Of a stretch of 64,000 nt of DNA, positions 46,031 to 56,599 are shown piece by piece. The notes under the pieces were generated by a model. The model saw nothing but the letters and a program-made list of their open reading frames with translations. It made no database searches and was not told the DNA's origin. The stretch spans positions 31,310 to 95,309 of the forward strand of contig JALIHJ010000066.1 of NCBI GenBank assembly GCA_022984795.1. Direction: 5' to 3'. Every line of letters begins with the position of its first letter. Positions within the stretch are counted from its first letter, which is position 1. Source of the stretch: Fabrea salina (Eukaryota; Ciliophora; Heterotrichea; Heterotrichida; Fabreidae). Position numbers and translations under genes: made by a program.

Positions 46031-46513
46031 ATTTATTAACTCTCCACCTTAGCTTAACTTTAGTTATAGACTGAAGTTTAAAAGGCCCAAGGGCTCGATA
46101 AAGTAATAATAATAATAGTTATAGACTGAAGTTAAACACCACTCAGAATTGGTTTTAGAGTTCACTTTCTTGGAAATATGACAAAAGGGGTCCATTTCCT
46201 AAGAAATGCCTAGCTAAGTCAAGGTTCTTGTTAAGTAATGAGACTTAAGTTCCAATACAAGTAGTTAATCACTGTAGTCAGTTTTGGCTCACATCAGGAA
46301 GCACAAAACAACTTCTGTAGCTATATAAGTCTGTTCGCACCTTTTGAACAGAAACATAGGTATTCCAAATCCATACTTTTTAGACTGGCAGAGTTCCAGA
46401 GTTGTTTCTAGAAAACACTCCCAAAGACTTATATTCTGTGTAGGAACTCGATTGATTAGGCACAACTTTGAATAAAATACTTTCTTGAAAGCACAAGATA
46501 GTTTTAGTTCAAG

Positions 46514-46960
46514 TTGGCTCTGCACATGACACTAGGAACTTGGACTTATAGTGCTTATGGCTTGCAACTCTGTGAGCACTTTCATTGCTTATTTTGCCTC
46601 AGCTATATGCTAGATACGCAGAAGGAACAGCGTGACTTTAAGAAACCCATCAGCTACTCCAACTTGTATATATTCTGTGCCTCGATGCTCGGACTGGTTA
46701 CTTTGTTTGTCTTAGGACTCACTATGTTCCAGATGTAGATCACTGCAATAGTGATTTTCTTTGTGTTGGTTTTAGTGTTTGTTGTTCTGTGCATGGACTC
46801 ACAGACGGTTCAAGCCTTTGAGTAGAGTGGATTGGCGTATTCCACCAACTTTTTGCTTGTTCACCCAGTTGGTTGCTAATAAGTCCCTGGAACAAGGCTG
46901 GGCTTATGAAGCTATTCTTTAGTACATCAGAACTGGAGTGACTGCAAACTCACTGGTTCT
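46514..46960 (+). pseudogene. Membrane-protein fragment, frameshifted
   Basis: A 74-codon frame ends in a strong helix (YIFCASMLGLVTLFVLGL) and a TAG; read past it in the same frame, another helix follows (ITAIVIFFVLVLVFVVLCM) before TAG. A neighbouring frame then gives WRIPPTFCLFTQLVANKSLE and QGWAYEAIL. Several frame changes within 450 bp mark a decayed gene. The polar linkers and paired helices resemble the multi-pass proteins at 56600-63419, but the link is tentative. Confidence 0.35.
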
Positions 46961-47495
46961 TGGCTCTTAAGGTTCTGTCCTTGTGTACTGAAAAGCAGAT
47001 TGAAGGCTCTTTTGGAGGCTAAGGTTTTGGAAGGGCATGCTTGTAGTCTTATCAGTAGCTTGTGATCGTAGTTTTCGAGTGTGAGTCTAGCTACTGAAGA
47101 ATACTCAAGTGCTAGAGGGCCAACGAATGGTAAAGTCTGTGGCTATTTCCAGTAAGGCTGAGTTTATGGAGTCTAGCTACTGGGCAACAGACCCAGACAG
47201 TAGAAGTGCCATTATGCTAGTGAGCATTTGGACGACACTTCAACTCAGTGACCATTCCTAAGTGAACTTATGTTGTTTCTGAGACTCGCTAGAGTGTGAA
47301 GGTTAAAATTACTGAAGGGCATATGAATCTGAAGTGGCTATGGGACTACTTAGTGGGACCTTACTAGGTGAAGAAACTCAACTACTGCAAGGCCATATTA
47401 GTGAGTCATTAAGTTAATTAGTTTTACTCAAGGCTCAATAAGGTTTTGGTATAAAGTATTTCCTGACAATTTCATCCTAAAATCTTCACTTTGCT

Positions 47496-47601
47496 TAGGA
47501 TGATGATGATAGGCGGAAATACTCCCACTCAGAGCTATCTCTGTAATGAGTAGCCATTCTGTCTATCTGCAGCCCCATCACAATCATCATTGCCTAAACT
47601 T
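47496..47601 (+). ncRNA. Candidate structured small RNA
   Basis: A 106-nt stretch whose ends pair (TTAGG, bulge, ATGATGAT with ATCATCAT, bulge, CCTAA, about 13 bp). Internal pairs include GATAG with CTATC and a CAGAG-CTAT-CTCTG hairpin nested in ACT/AGT. It has box-C-like (ATGATGA) sequence in the stem but no clear box D partner. It matches none of U1, U2, U4, U5, U6, SRP or RNase P by eye. A hairpin of this size could occur by chance in A/T-rich DNA. Confidence 0.3.
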
Positions 47602-47811
47602 AAAATCCATATAAGGTAACTTGCGAGTACTAAGGTGAACTTTCTAGCGTAAATCTATCATTTATTAAAAAATATTCTGGGTTCCTCAGTGAAGTATATG
47701 GACACAATTTCATAAACTTGTGCTAAACAGAAGTATAAATTATCCTAACACCCCCTTTAGTTATTCTAAGTCCCCTGAATTTTTCACCTAAAAGGTGGTG
47801 AAGAAATTCCC

Positions 47812-47911
47812 TATAAATATGGGCGCGAGAATCAGACTTGCTGAGTCGTTACTAAGGTGGCTTGAGTTTCCTTTGAGCTTCTGAGCTTATTCTTAACTCT
47901 AGGCTTTTTTA
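47812..47911 (+). ncRNA. Possible Pol III transcription unit
   Basis: A TATAAATA box (about 47812-47819) is followed by about 90 bp of mixed-composition sequence with a GACT-TGCTG-AGTC hairpin and ends in T6 (47906-47911). A TATA box about 25-30 bp before a start and an oligo-T end are features of type-3 Pol III genes (U6, RNase MRP and others). The transcribed sequence is not one I recognise. No internal A/B boxes are seen. Low confidence. Confidence 0.2.
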
Positions 47912-48116
47912 AAAACGTTTAAGTTCCAAAGCAAGTCTTACTTATAAAAATATGGTTATGAGAATTTAAGGTTTACTTTTGATTTCCATTCTTGTAAGCA
48001 CTAACTGCGACGTTTCATGGTACTTCTAAGTTGTCTATGATTCCAGGTGAGTCTTCTTGTAAAGCACTGAATACAGTTGGCCAAGCACCCTTTTGTTCAG
48101 ACTTTTGAATAGTTCC

Positions 48117-48419
48117 TCACAAAATTTCGCAAACTTTACAGTATACTTTGTAAGTTTGAATTCCAGAGTAACCACAGGTACAGTTCTTTAGGGGCTTGTA
48201 AAGGCTCCTGTCTATGCCTTGCTGCCCAATATTAGCAAGCATAAATGGTTGATTAATTGTGATTAGTGCAGTTTTTACAATTTTCTGTGGGCCGACTTTA
48301 TCATTGTTAGATTCCAAATAGTCCTTGTTAGTTGGCTTTCGATAGTCCTCTCGGACTTTGCTTCCTTTATTTACTTTAATTAGGTAAGTTTCTAGATTTC
48401 TGGCCAGTTGGCGTGACAT
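48117..48419 (-). CDS. Hypothetical 100-aa protein with C-terminal Cys cluster
   Basis: The Met at 48419 begins MSRQLARNLETYLI; a Met three codons upstream is also possible. The body contains KIVKTALITINQPFMLANIG, and the end has a CTCGYSG...YCKVC cluster that could bind zinc. It ends at TGA, which is very rare as a stop in this window, so the end (or the gene itself) is less certain. No family is recognised. It is divergent from the giant Cys-rich gene with 43 bp between starts. Confidence 0.4.
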   Translation of the reverse strand: MSRQLARNLETYLIKVNKGSKVREDYRKPTNKDYLESNNDKVGPQKIVKTALITINQPFMLANIGQQGIDRSLYKPLKNCTCGYSGIQTYKVYCKVCEIL

Positions 48420-49439
48420 GTTTGTCAACTGAAATTAACAAGTTGGTGAAGAAATTATAAAAATGGTTTCAGTAGCTGGAATTCCTTTGAAATTACTAGT
48501 GATTAGTGCATGCACTGTTTGGTTGTGCATGATAGATTTTGTAAGTGCATCGTGCGGCTGTCCTAAATGTACTGGCCATGATGAATGCACTTCAAATAAT
48601 GAGAACTGTATGTGCAAATTTGACTCTTCATGCGATGACGGCAGTCCGAAATATACTTGCGATGATTTTAGAAGAAGGAGGTTAGGCTCTTATGGTTCAT
48701 GCTACTTTATACCACCTAGTTCTACAGGAAACTTGTGTCGTAGAAGGCTAAGTACAGAAGAGGATGATAGCGAAAGGAGGTTAGGGTGTATACCAGATGA
48801 TTTAGGCTTTTGTCCAGGCTTTGGCCTTTATCCAGAATGCCCTACTACTAATCAGTACCGAGATACAGAAGGAAACTGCCAAAACTGTGACCCAAATTGT
48901 GCAGAATGCTCGGGATCGGCAACCCACTGCACAGCCTGTACAAGTCCCTTGGTACTAGACTCTACCAACAACCAATGTATCTGTGGAAGTGCTCAGTATG
49001 AGTCAGGAGGTAGCTGCTATTCCTGTGATGATAGCTGTAATGGATGTGACGAGGAACAAACTCAGATTGTGATTCCTGTAACACTGCAGCCAACTTCGAA
49101 GACGACTCAGGAACCTGTGTATGCAAGTCTGGCCACTATAGAAATGGATCAGTCTGTTTACCTTGTGATGACTCATGCAAAGAGTGTTCAGGGGGAAGTA
49201 GCAACCAATGCACTGACTGCAATTCTCCTTTTGTGCTGAATTCTAATGTTTGTGAGTGCCCATCGGGACAATATAAAAGTGGAACTTCAACTTGTTCTCT
49301 TTGTGATCCAAGTTGTAATGAATGTGATGGAGGAACAAACTCAGACTGTGTTAATTGCAACACTGCTGACGGTTATGAACTGGAAGGCTCAGATTGCGTG
49401 TGCAAAGGGTATATAGACGGTTCAAACGTTTGCCATTCT

Positions 49440-49630
49440 TGTGATCCAAGGTGCAATGGATGTGATGGTCCAGGAAACACCAACTGCAATGCTTGTCAGT
49501 TCAGAGGAGACACTACTAATGGGTGTGAATGTGACACCAAAAAGTATTATGACGGAGGTTCTTGTGCTAACTGCCACAGCGATTGTGCAGAGTGCTCAGG
49601 ACCAGACAACAACGACTGCACTGAATGCGA
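49440..49630 (+). repeat. Near-identical internal duplication, copy 1
   Basis: From TGTGATCCAAGGTGCAATGG to about ACAACGACTGCACTGAATG, about 190 bp match the stretch at about 52127-52315 with essentially no differences, whereas neighbouring Cys-rich repeats differ at many sites. It encodes CDPRCNGCDGPGNTNCNACQ and the following FRGDTTNGCECDTKKYYDGG. It points to a recent segmental copy or gene conversion inside the array. Confidence 0.85.
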
Positions 49631-52126
49631 CTCTGGAAAGGTTCTAGATTCAGGTCAGTGCTTAGACTCTTGTCCTGCAGGAAAGTACTCAGACGGTTCT
49701 GATGTTTGCCAACCCTGTGATGGCTCATGCAAAGAGTGCTCAGGGTCAAGTACCCAATGCACAGAATGCGACTCTGGAAAGGTTCTAGATTCAGGTCAGT
49801 GCTTAGACTCTTGTCCTGCAGGAAAGTACTCAGACGGTTCTGATGTTTGTCAAAACTGCCACGGTGACTGCGTTGAATGCTCGGGACCAGACAATAACGA
49901 ATGCACAGTTTGCGACTCTACAAAAATACTTACGACATCAAAAACCTGTGAATTAGAATGTCCAGACGGAGAGTACGAAGACACTACAGTCAGTCCTCAT
50001 GTTTGTGCTAGTTGCCATACGTCCTGCTTGAATTGTGATGGACCCTCTGATTCTGAGTGCACTGAGTGTGACTCTGGAGACCTACTAACGACTTCAGGCA
50101 AATGTCAATCAACATGCCCAGATGGAGAGTACGAAGACACTACAGCCAGTCCTCATGTTTGTGCTAGTTGCCATTCATCCTGCTTGAAGTGTAATGGGCC
50201 AAATAACAACGACTGCACTGATTGCGTAGCCGGAGAAACACTAACAGGGTCTACTTGTGTAACTTCTTGTGCAGATGGAAAGTACCTAAACACTGGAAGT
50301 AATACCTGTCAAGACTGTGATACGTCCTGTTCTAAGTGCACTGGATCCTCTAATTCTGACTGCACTGAGTGTAAATCTGGAGACCTACTAACGACTTCAA
50401 ACACTTGCGAGTCAGCATGTCCAGACGGAGAGTACCAAATAGACTCTACTACTTGCGGGGCTTGTGATGGGTCATGCTTTAACTGTGACGGATCTTCATC
50501 TAGCGATTGCACTGAATGCGACTCTGGAAAGGTTCTAGACTCAGGTCAATGTTTAGGTTCTTGCAATACAGGAAAGTACCCAGACGGCTCTAACGTTTGT
50601 CAACCCTGTAATGGCTCATGCAAAGAGTGTTCAGGGTCAAGTAGTACTGAATGCACTGCTTGTGAGTCCACAAAAATACTGACGACCTCAAACACTTGCG
50701 AGTTAACATGTCCAGACGGAGAGTACGAAAACACTACAGCCAGTCCTAATGTTTGTGCTAGCTGCCACTCATCCTGTTCTAAGTGTACTGGACCTTCTGA
50801 TTCTGAGTGCACTGGGTGTAACTCCGGAGTGCTAACTACTTCAAACACTTGCGAGTCAGCATGTCCAGACGGAGAGTACCAAATAGACTCTACTACTACT
50901 TGCGGGGCTTGTGATGGATCATGCTTTAACTGTGGCGGATCTTCATCTAGCGATTGCACTGAATGCGACTCTGGAAAGGTTCTAGACTCAGGCCAGTGCT
51001 TAGGTTCCTGCCCTATAGGGAAGTACTCAGACGATTCTAACGTTTGTCAAAACTGCCATGATGATTGTGCAGAATGTTCAGGGTCAAGCAGTACCGAATG
51101 CACAGCTTGCCCTACAGGAAAGGTTTTAGACTCAGGCCAGTGCTTAGACTCCTGCACTACAGGAAAGTACTCAGACGATTCTGATGTTTGTCAAGACTGC
51201 CACAACGACTGTGCAGAATGCTCAGGACCAAACATTGACGACTGCACTGAATGTGACTCTGGAAGCTCACTAAACCTACTAACTACTTCAGGTAAATGCC
51301 AATCAACATGCCCAGACGGAGAGTACAAAAACACTGGTGTCAGTCCTAATGTTTGTGCTAGTTGCGATACGTCCTGCTTGAAGTGTAATGGGCCAAATAA
51401 CAACGACTGCACTGATTGCGTAGCCGGAGAAACATTAACAGGGTCTAATACTTGTGTACCTTCTTGTGCAGACGGAAAGTACCTAAACACTGGAAGTAAT
51501 ATTTGTGAAGACTGTGATACGTCCTGTTCTAAGTGCACTGGACCTTCTGATTCCGAATGCACTGGGTGCAACTCTGGAGTGCTAACTACTTCAGGTAAAT
51601 GTCAATCAACATGCCCAGATGGAGAGTACCAAATAGACTCTACTACTACTTGCAGGGCTTGCAATGGATCCTGTTCAAAGTGTATTGGACCCTCTGATTC
51701 TGAGTGCACTGAATGTAACTCTGGAAGCTCACTAAACCTACTAACGACTTCAGGCAAATGTCAATCAACATGCCCAGATGGAGAATATAAGGACACTACA
51801 GTCAGTCCTAACGTTTGTGCTAGTTGCCACTCATCCTGTTCAAAGTGTACTGGACCCTCTGATTCTGAGTGCACTGAGTGTGACTCTGGAAGCTCACTAA
51901 ACCTACTGACTACTTCAGGTAAATGCCAATCAACATGCCCAGATGGAGAGTACGAAGACACTACAGCCAGTCCTCATGTTTGTGCTAGTTGCCATTCATC
52001 TTGCTTGAAGTGCGATGGCCCAAATAACAACGACTGCACTGATTGTAGTGGTCCTTTTATCCTTAACTCCAATATGTGTGAGTGCCCGAGTTCGCAGTAC
52101 GAATCAGGAGGTAGCTGTTCTTCTTG

Positions 52127-52315
52127 TGATCCAAGGTGCAATGGATGTGATGGTCCAGGAAACACCAACTGCAATGCTTGTCAGTTCAGAGGAGACACTA
52201 CTAATGGGTGTGAATGTGACACCAAAAAGTATTATGACGGAGGTTCTTGTGCTAACTGCCACAGCGATTGTGCAGAGTGCTCAGGACCAGACAACAACGA
52301 CTGCACTGAATGTGC
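52127..52315 (+). repeat. Near-identical internal duplication, copy 2
   Basis: Partner of 49440-49630, 2.7 kb downstream in the same reading frame. The flanks diverge: copy 2 is preceded by YESGGSCSSCDP and copy 1 by DGSNVCHSCDP, and after the match copy 2 continues with CASGDLLTTS and copy 1 with CDSGKVLDSG. This bounds the duplicated tract clearly. Confidence 0.85.
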
Positions 52316-55300
52316 CTCTGGAGACCTACTAACTACTTCAAACACCTGCGAGTCAGCATGCCCAGACGGAGAATACCAAATAACCTCGACTACTACTTGC
52401 GGGGCTTGTAATGGATCCTGTTCTAAGTGCACTGGACCCTCTGATTCTGAGTGCACTGAGTGTGACTCTGGAAACCTACTAACGACTTCAGGTAAATGCC
52501 AGTCAACATGCCCTGATGGAGAGTACCAAATAGACTCTACTACTTGTGGGGCTTGTGATGGATCCTGCTTTAAATGTACTGGACCCTCTGATTCAGACTG
52601 CACAGCCTGCACTAGTCCCTTAGTGCTAGACTCTGCCAACAACCAATGCATTTCCTGTGGTGCATCCGAGTACTCATCAGGAGACAGCTGTGTTCCCTGT
52701 GACTCTAATTGTGCAGCATGCTCAGGGTCAGCAACCCACTGCACAGCCTGCAGCAGTCCTTTTGTGCTTAACTCCAACAAGTGCGAGTGCCCAAGTACTT
52801 ATACAGAAAGTGAGGGATCGTGTGTTTGTCCAGAAGACACATACGAGGACGGCGTTACTTGCAAAAGCTGTCCAGAAAACTGTTTGACTTGTTCAAGCTC
52901 TACTAATTGCTTATCTTGTGACACTGCAAACAAATTTGAAAACGACGGCTCAGGAAACTGCGTTTGCAAAGCTGGATACTTCAGGAAAGGTTCAACTTGC
53001 TCCCTCTGTGACTCTAATTGTGCAGCGTGCTCAGGGTCAGCAACCCACTGCACAGCCTGCACTAGCCCCTTAGTACTAGACTCCAATCGATGTGTAGGTT
53101 GCCTAAGGTACTTTGATTCCTCTCAAGTTTCAGCTTACTTTTCTGAGACGTACTCTAAAATCTATGTTACATTTGATGAGGAAGCTGTTACTAACTCTGG
53201 CTCTTGTGGAACTTTCTTTGAGTCAGAAACTTCAGAGAAACTTGGAATCAAGCCTTTTTGTTCGTGGAAAAACAGCACTGTTTTGGTGGTTAGCTTGGGG
53301 TCTAACTTCACTATCCGCAACGAAGCCCTGAAACTGAATGCCTTCAACATCCTTAAAAAGCAGGGAGAGTGTTCTTTCGACTACTCTGACTTAGAACCAG
53401 TGGCTGAGTACAAGTACCCACTGCCTATTCCTTCAGTAAAACTCTCAGCTCCTTACTCCTACAGCATTCCTTGTGCCAGCAGGCCATTAGAAGTATCAGC
53501 AAAGAAGTCAGTTGGAAGAGCAGGTGGGTCTCTTAGTTACGAGTGGAGTCAGTTGAGTGGTCCTTCCAACATCGACTTGTCTTCTCAGACTGAGAGTGTT
53601 CTTAGCATTCCTAAAACTCAGCTTTCAGGAGGAGACTACACTTTCAGAGTTCTTATGCAAAATGCTTTTAATATCCCAGACTCAGCAGAGATTTCAGTGA
53701 AGGTTGAAGAAGCAGAGGCCTTGTCAGTGCAGATTGATGCTGGCAACCAGATCTCAATCAAGAGTGGAGACTCCCTTAAAATCAAAGCCTTTGTTGAGAG
53801 TTTCTGTGGAAAGAGTTCTTCAGTGCAGTATGCTTGGAACTATGAAGGACTCAGCAGTGAAGGAGAAGCACCTGGAAACCCTAGTGCAGTCATTGGCAAC
53901 TCTAAGCAGTCACATGTTCTCAGAATCAAAGAAGGCGATCTCCAAGCAGGCTATACTTATGTGTTCAAAGCCACTGCTCAGGAAGGAGAGAGTTACGGAG
54001 AAGCCTTTTTGTACGTGACTGTTGAAAGCTCTCCTCTAGTAGCCATACTTAACAAAGCTGACGGACAGATCTCCAACGGAAAAGACCTGAGACTGGATGC
54101 CAGTGAGTCCTACGACCCAGACAACTCGCAAGGTTCACTGGAGTTTGAGTGGACTTGCACTGAACCTGGCAAAGACTATTGTGAAAGCACTTCTGGAGAG
54201 CAGCTACTAGACACCCAACAAACTGGGTCTATACTGCAAATTGAGTCTGAGGAACTAAGACCTGGAGCCTTCTACTACTTCTGCGCGAAGGTTTCCAAAG
54301 ACACCAGAGAAGCTGAGAAGTGTGTGGAACTAGAAGTAGTCGAAAGGGGCAACAAGGAGATTAGCTTACCTAAACCCTTTTTCAAGATCAATTACTTGTG
54401 GGAACTCTTGGTTCTACTTTCAGTCCAAGGCTCCTTTGAAGACAGTGTGCAGTGGACTCAAGTGCTAGGAACCTCTCTTACTTCTACAACTCCTCTAAAC
54501 AAACCCTACATCTACTTCCCTTCTGAGTCAATGACTCCAGGTTCTTACTACTCCTGGCAAGCAACCCTTTCTAGTTCAACAGGCTCACTTACCATCACTA
54601 TTCCCTGGAACACCAACGTAGGAGCCTACTGTTTAGGAGACTTGCAAGTAAGTCCTTCTACAGGTTCTGCCCTTTCCACTGAGTTTGAGTTAAGCATTGA
54701 GGACTGCTTTGACGGTGACGAAGAAGACTACCCCTTATTCTACTCCTTTGGACTCATTCGCAATGGCTACCACATTCCCTTAGCTCCTCCCAGACTCTCC
54801 AACAAGGTAACTACTAAGTTACTGTCTGGCACCAACACTCTCTTTGCCATGGTGTGTGACTCAATGTGGAATTGTGAGTACTACAGGCAGTCCTTCAGTG
54901 TGAGTTCAGTTTCTAGAAGACTGCAAGAAGTCTGTCTCAGAAGCCTTCCTGGAAGACGTCAAGGACCCGAACTGATTCCTGGCACTGTGCTTATGTACTG
55001 TGAGAGTCTTGAACTGGAACAAGCAGCTATTACAACTATGCTGTCTAAACTCAAGAGTTCTCTCGGGACCTAGAAGACATTGATGAAGCTACTTACAGAA
55101 ACGTAGTAGGAGCCATTTCAGTTATGATGCTTGAAGAAAACACCAACGAGTCTCAAACTCTGGAACTAGTAGACCTGGCCCTGTCCACCATGCTGGACTT
55201 TGAACTAGAAATACTCAAGAAGACACTGAACTACTCATGGACAGTGCAAGCCTGACTGAAAAGTTCAACTTAAACAACAAAGTACTTAAAGAAGAGCCAA

Positions 55301-56599
55301 GAACTCATCAGCAAAGTGTTCAACAAGTACTTCAAACAGTCACCTCCTGAAAACCAACCCAAGACCATCCAAATAGAAGGCATCACTACCTACAGAATGA
55401 CTGAAACACCCCTAAGTTCAAGGAACTCTGCACAGGATTTCGAACTCCAATGTAACCCTTCAGGGTCACTCTGACCTTTGTAGACAGTGACGTTGTGGAC
55501 ATGGAAGTAACTACCTACAGCCAAGCAGGCAACTACTCAGACATTGTTGACTTGAGTTTCTTCGAAAACGAGCAGGTTCTCTGGATTTGACCTCAGTCTC
55601 AGAACTCGGTCTATTTACTCCCTCAGCTACTTAACTGAACCCATTGCTATTGAGATTCCTTTCCATACTAACATTGGAAACTGGAGTTGTGGCTACCTGA
55701 AAGAAGAAGAGTGGGTGGAAGAAGGCTGTGAAGTAGTAGAAGTCAGAAGCAACTCAGTGGTTGTTAACACAACTCACACTTCAATGTTCAGTTTGCAACC
55801 TAAAAAAGCAGAATCAGTAGTTGTTACAACAGAAGAAAATCAAGGATTCGGGATTTCTGACAACGAGTGCTCTCAAAGCTACATTCCTGTTTACTTGATG
55901 TCAGGAATACTGGCACTTGGAGTTTGCTTAGCAGCTATTTGGGCTATACTGGGCAGAAAAACTCCAAAAACTACTCCAGTCAAGTACATCTTTGAAACTC
56001 AAGGAGTGGAGACGGAAGGAAATGCCAATCAGAAATCAGATTATACAAACACGATCATGGAAACTTCTCGCCTTCCAAGTATCACAACAGAAGCCTCTGA
56101 GTCACAAGAACCCAAAAAGTTCCTGGAGAACCACTTAACTTTGAGTCTGTTCTTTGGCCGAGAAAAAGCATTTTCATCAATTTACTTAACATCAGAGTAC
56201 ATGATTCTGGGAGGACTTATTGGAGTGCTTACGTGGATTACAAGAGACACCGACTCAGGGAACAAAGACAGTGAAGAGTTTGAAACGCAAGAACTCCTTG
56301 TGATTCTACTAGCCTCAGGCATCACCTCGTTTGCTATTGGCATTGCTGAAGTACTCACTAAAGTTTTGGAAGGATGTTCAAGGGCCCCAGTTGTAGTAGT
56401 TACAGCTGCACTTGGCATACTTAGTTTCTTACTGAGTGTATATTTATGCTCAGAGTTCTGTGAAGTGTGGAGTATCCTTTGGACTTATTCACTCTTAGCG
56501 GGCATTCTCTTGGAGGTACTACTTTCTCAACCTCTGAGAGCCCTGATTAAAGCCTGCTTAACTAAGTAACTTTAATATGATTACTGAGTTCAGAAATTA

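Larger units (their letters stand above)
46031..48116 (+). other. Gene-poor 2.1-kb interval
   Basis: No intact gene. Near 46062 and 46115 the word TTATAGACTGAAGTT is repeated 53 bp apart, next to an (AAT)n run. Plus-strand membrane-protein fossils lie at about 46514-46960, and broken coding-like pieces continue to about 47230 (e.g. SKAEFMESSYWATDPDSRSA). Two small RNA candidates follow (47496-47601 and 47812-47911). At 47952 a signal-peptide-like start (ATG, then GLLLISILVSTNC after an in-frame TAA) looks like another relic. Confidence 0.5.
48463..56569 (+). pseudogene. Broken gene for giant Cys-rich/REJ membrane protein
   Basis: The ATG at 48463 starts a hydrophobic signal or anchor, then a region with RRRRLG, RRRLS and ERRLG motifs. 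A single-base deletion near 49050 (GACGAGGAAC against GATGGAGGAAC at 49325) shifts the frame; the following frame (49053-55073) is intact. It encodes a very long array of growth-factor-receptor-like Cys-rich modules, then a beta domain (RYFDSSQVSAYFSETYSK) and REJ/PKD-type sequence homologous to the gene at 34200. From about 55060 to 55610 there are about six more shifts; 55715-56569 then encodes an intact end with about six membrane helices. Pseudogene or sequencing-damaged copy. Confidence 0.75.

Noticed and set aside
47744-47753. CCTAACACCC, complementary to the telomere repeat, as a telomerase RNA template
   Set aside because: Only about 1.25 repeats match; with eight permutations and two strands a 10-mer like this is expected about once in 64 kb by chance, and the conserved UGUCA flank of ciliate telomerase RNAs is missing.
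52232-52780. Long antisense open frames across the Cys-rich array (also near 50600-50959 and 51191-51571)
   Set aside because: They recur with the same period as the coding repeats, are rich in Ser/His/Pro/Gln from reverse-read Cys codons, and have no start context; they are shadows.
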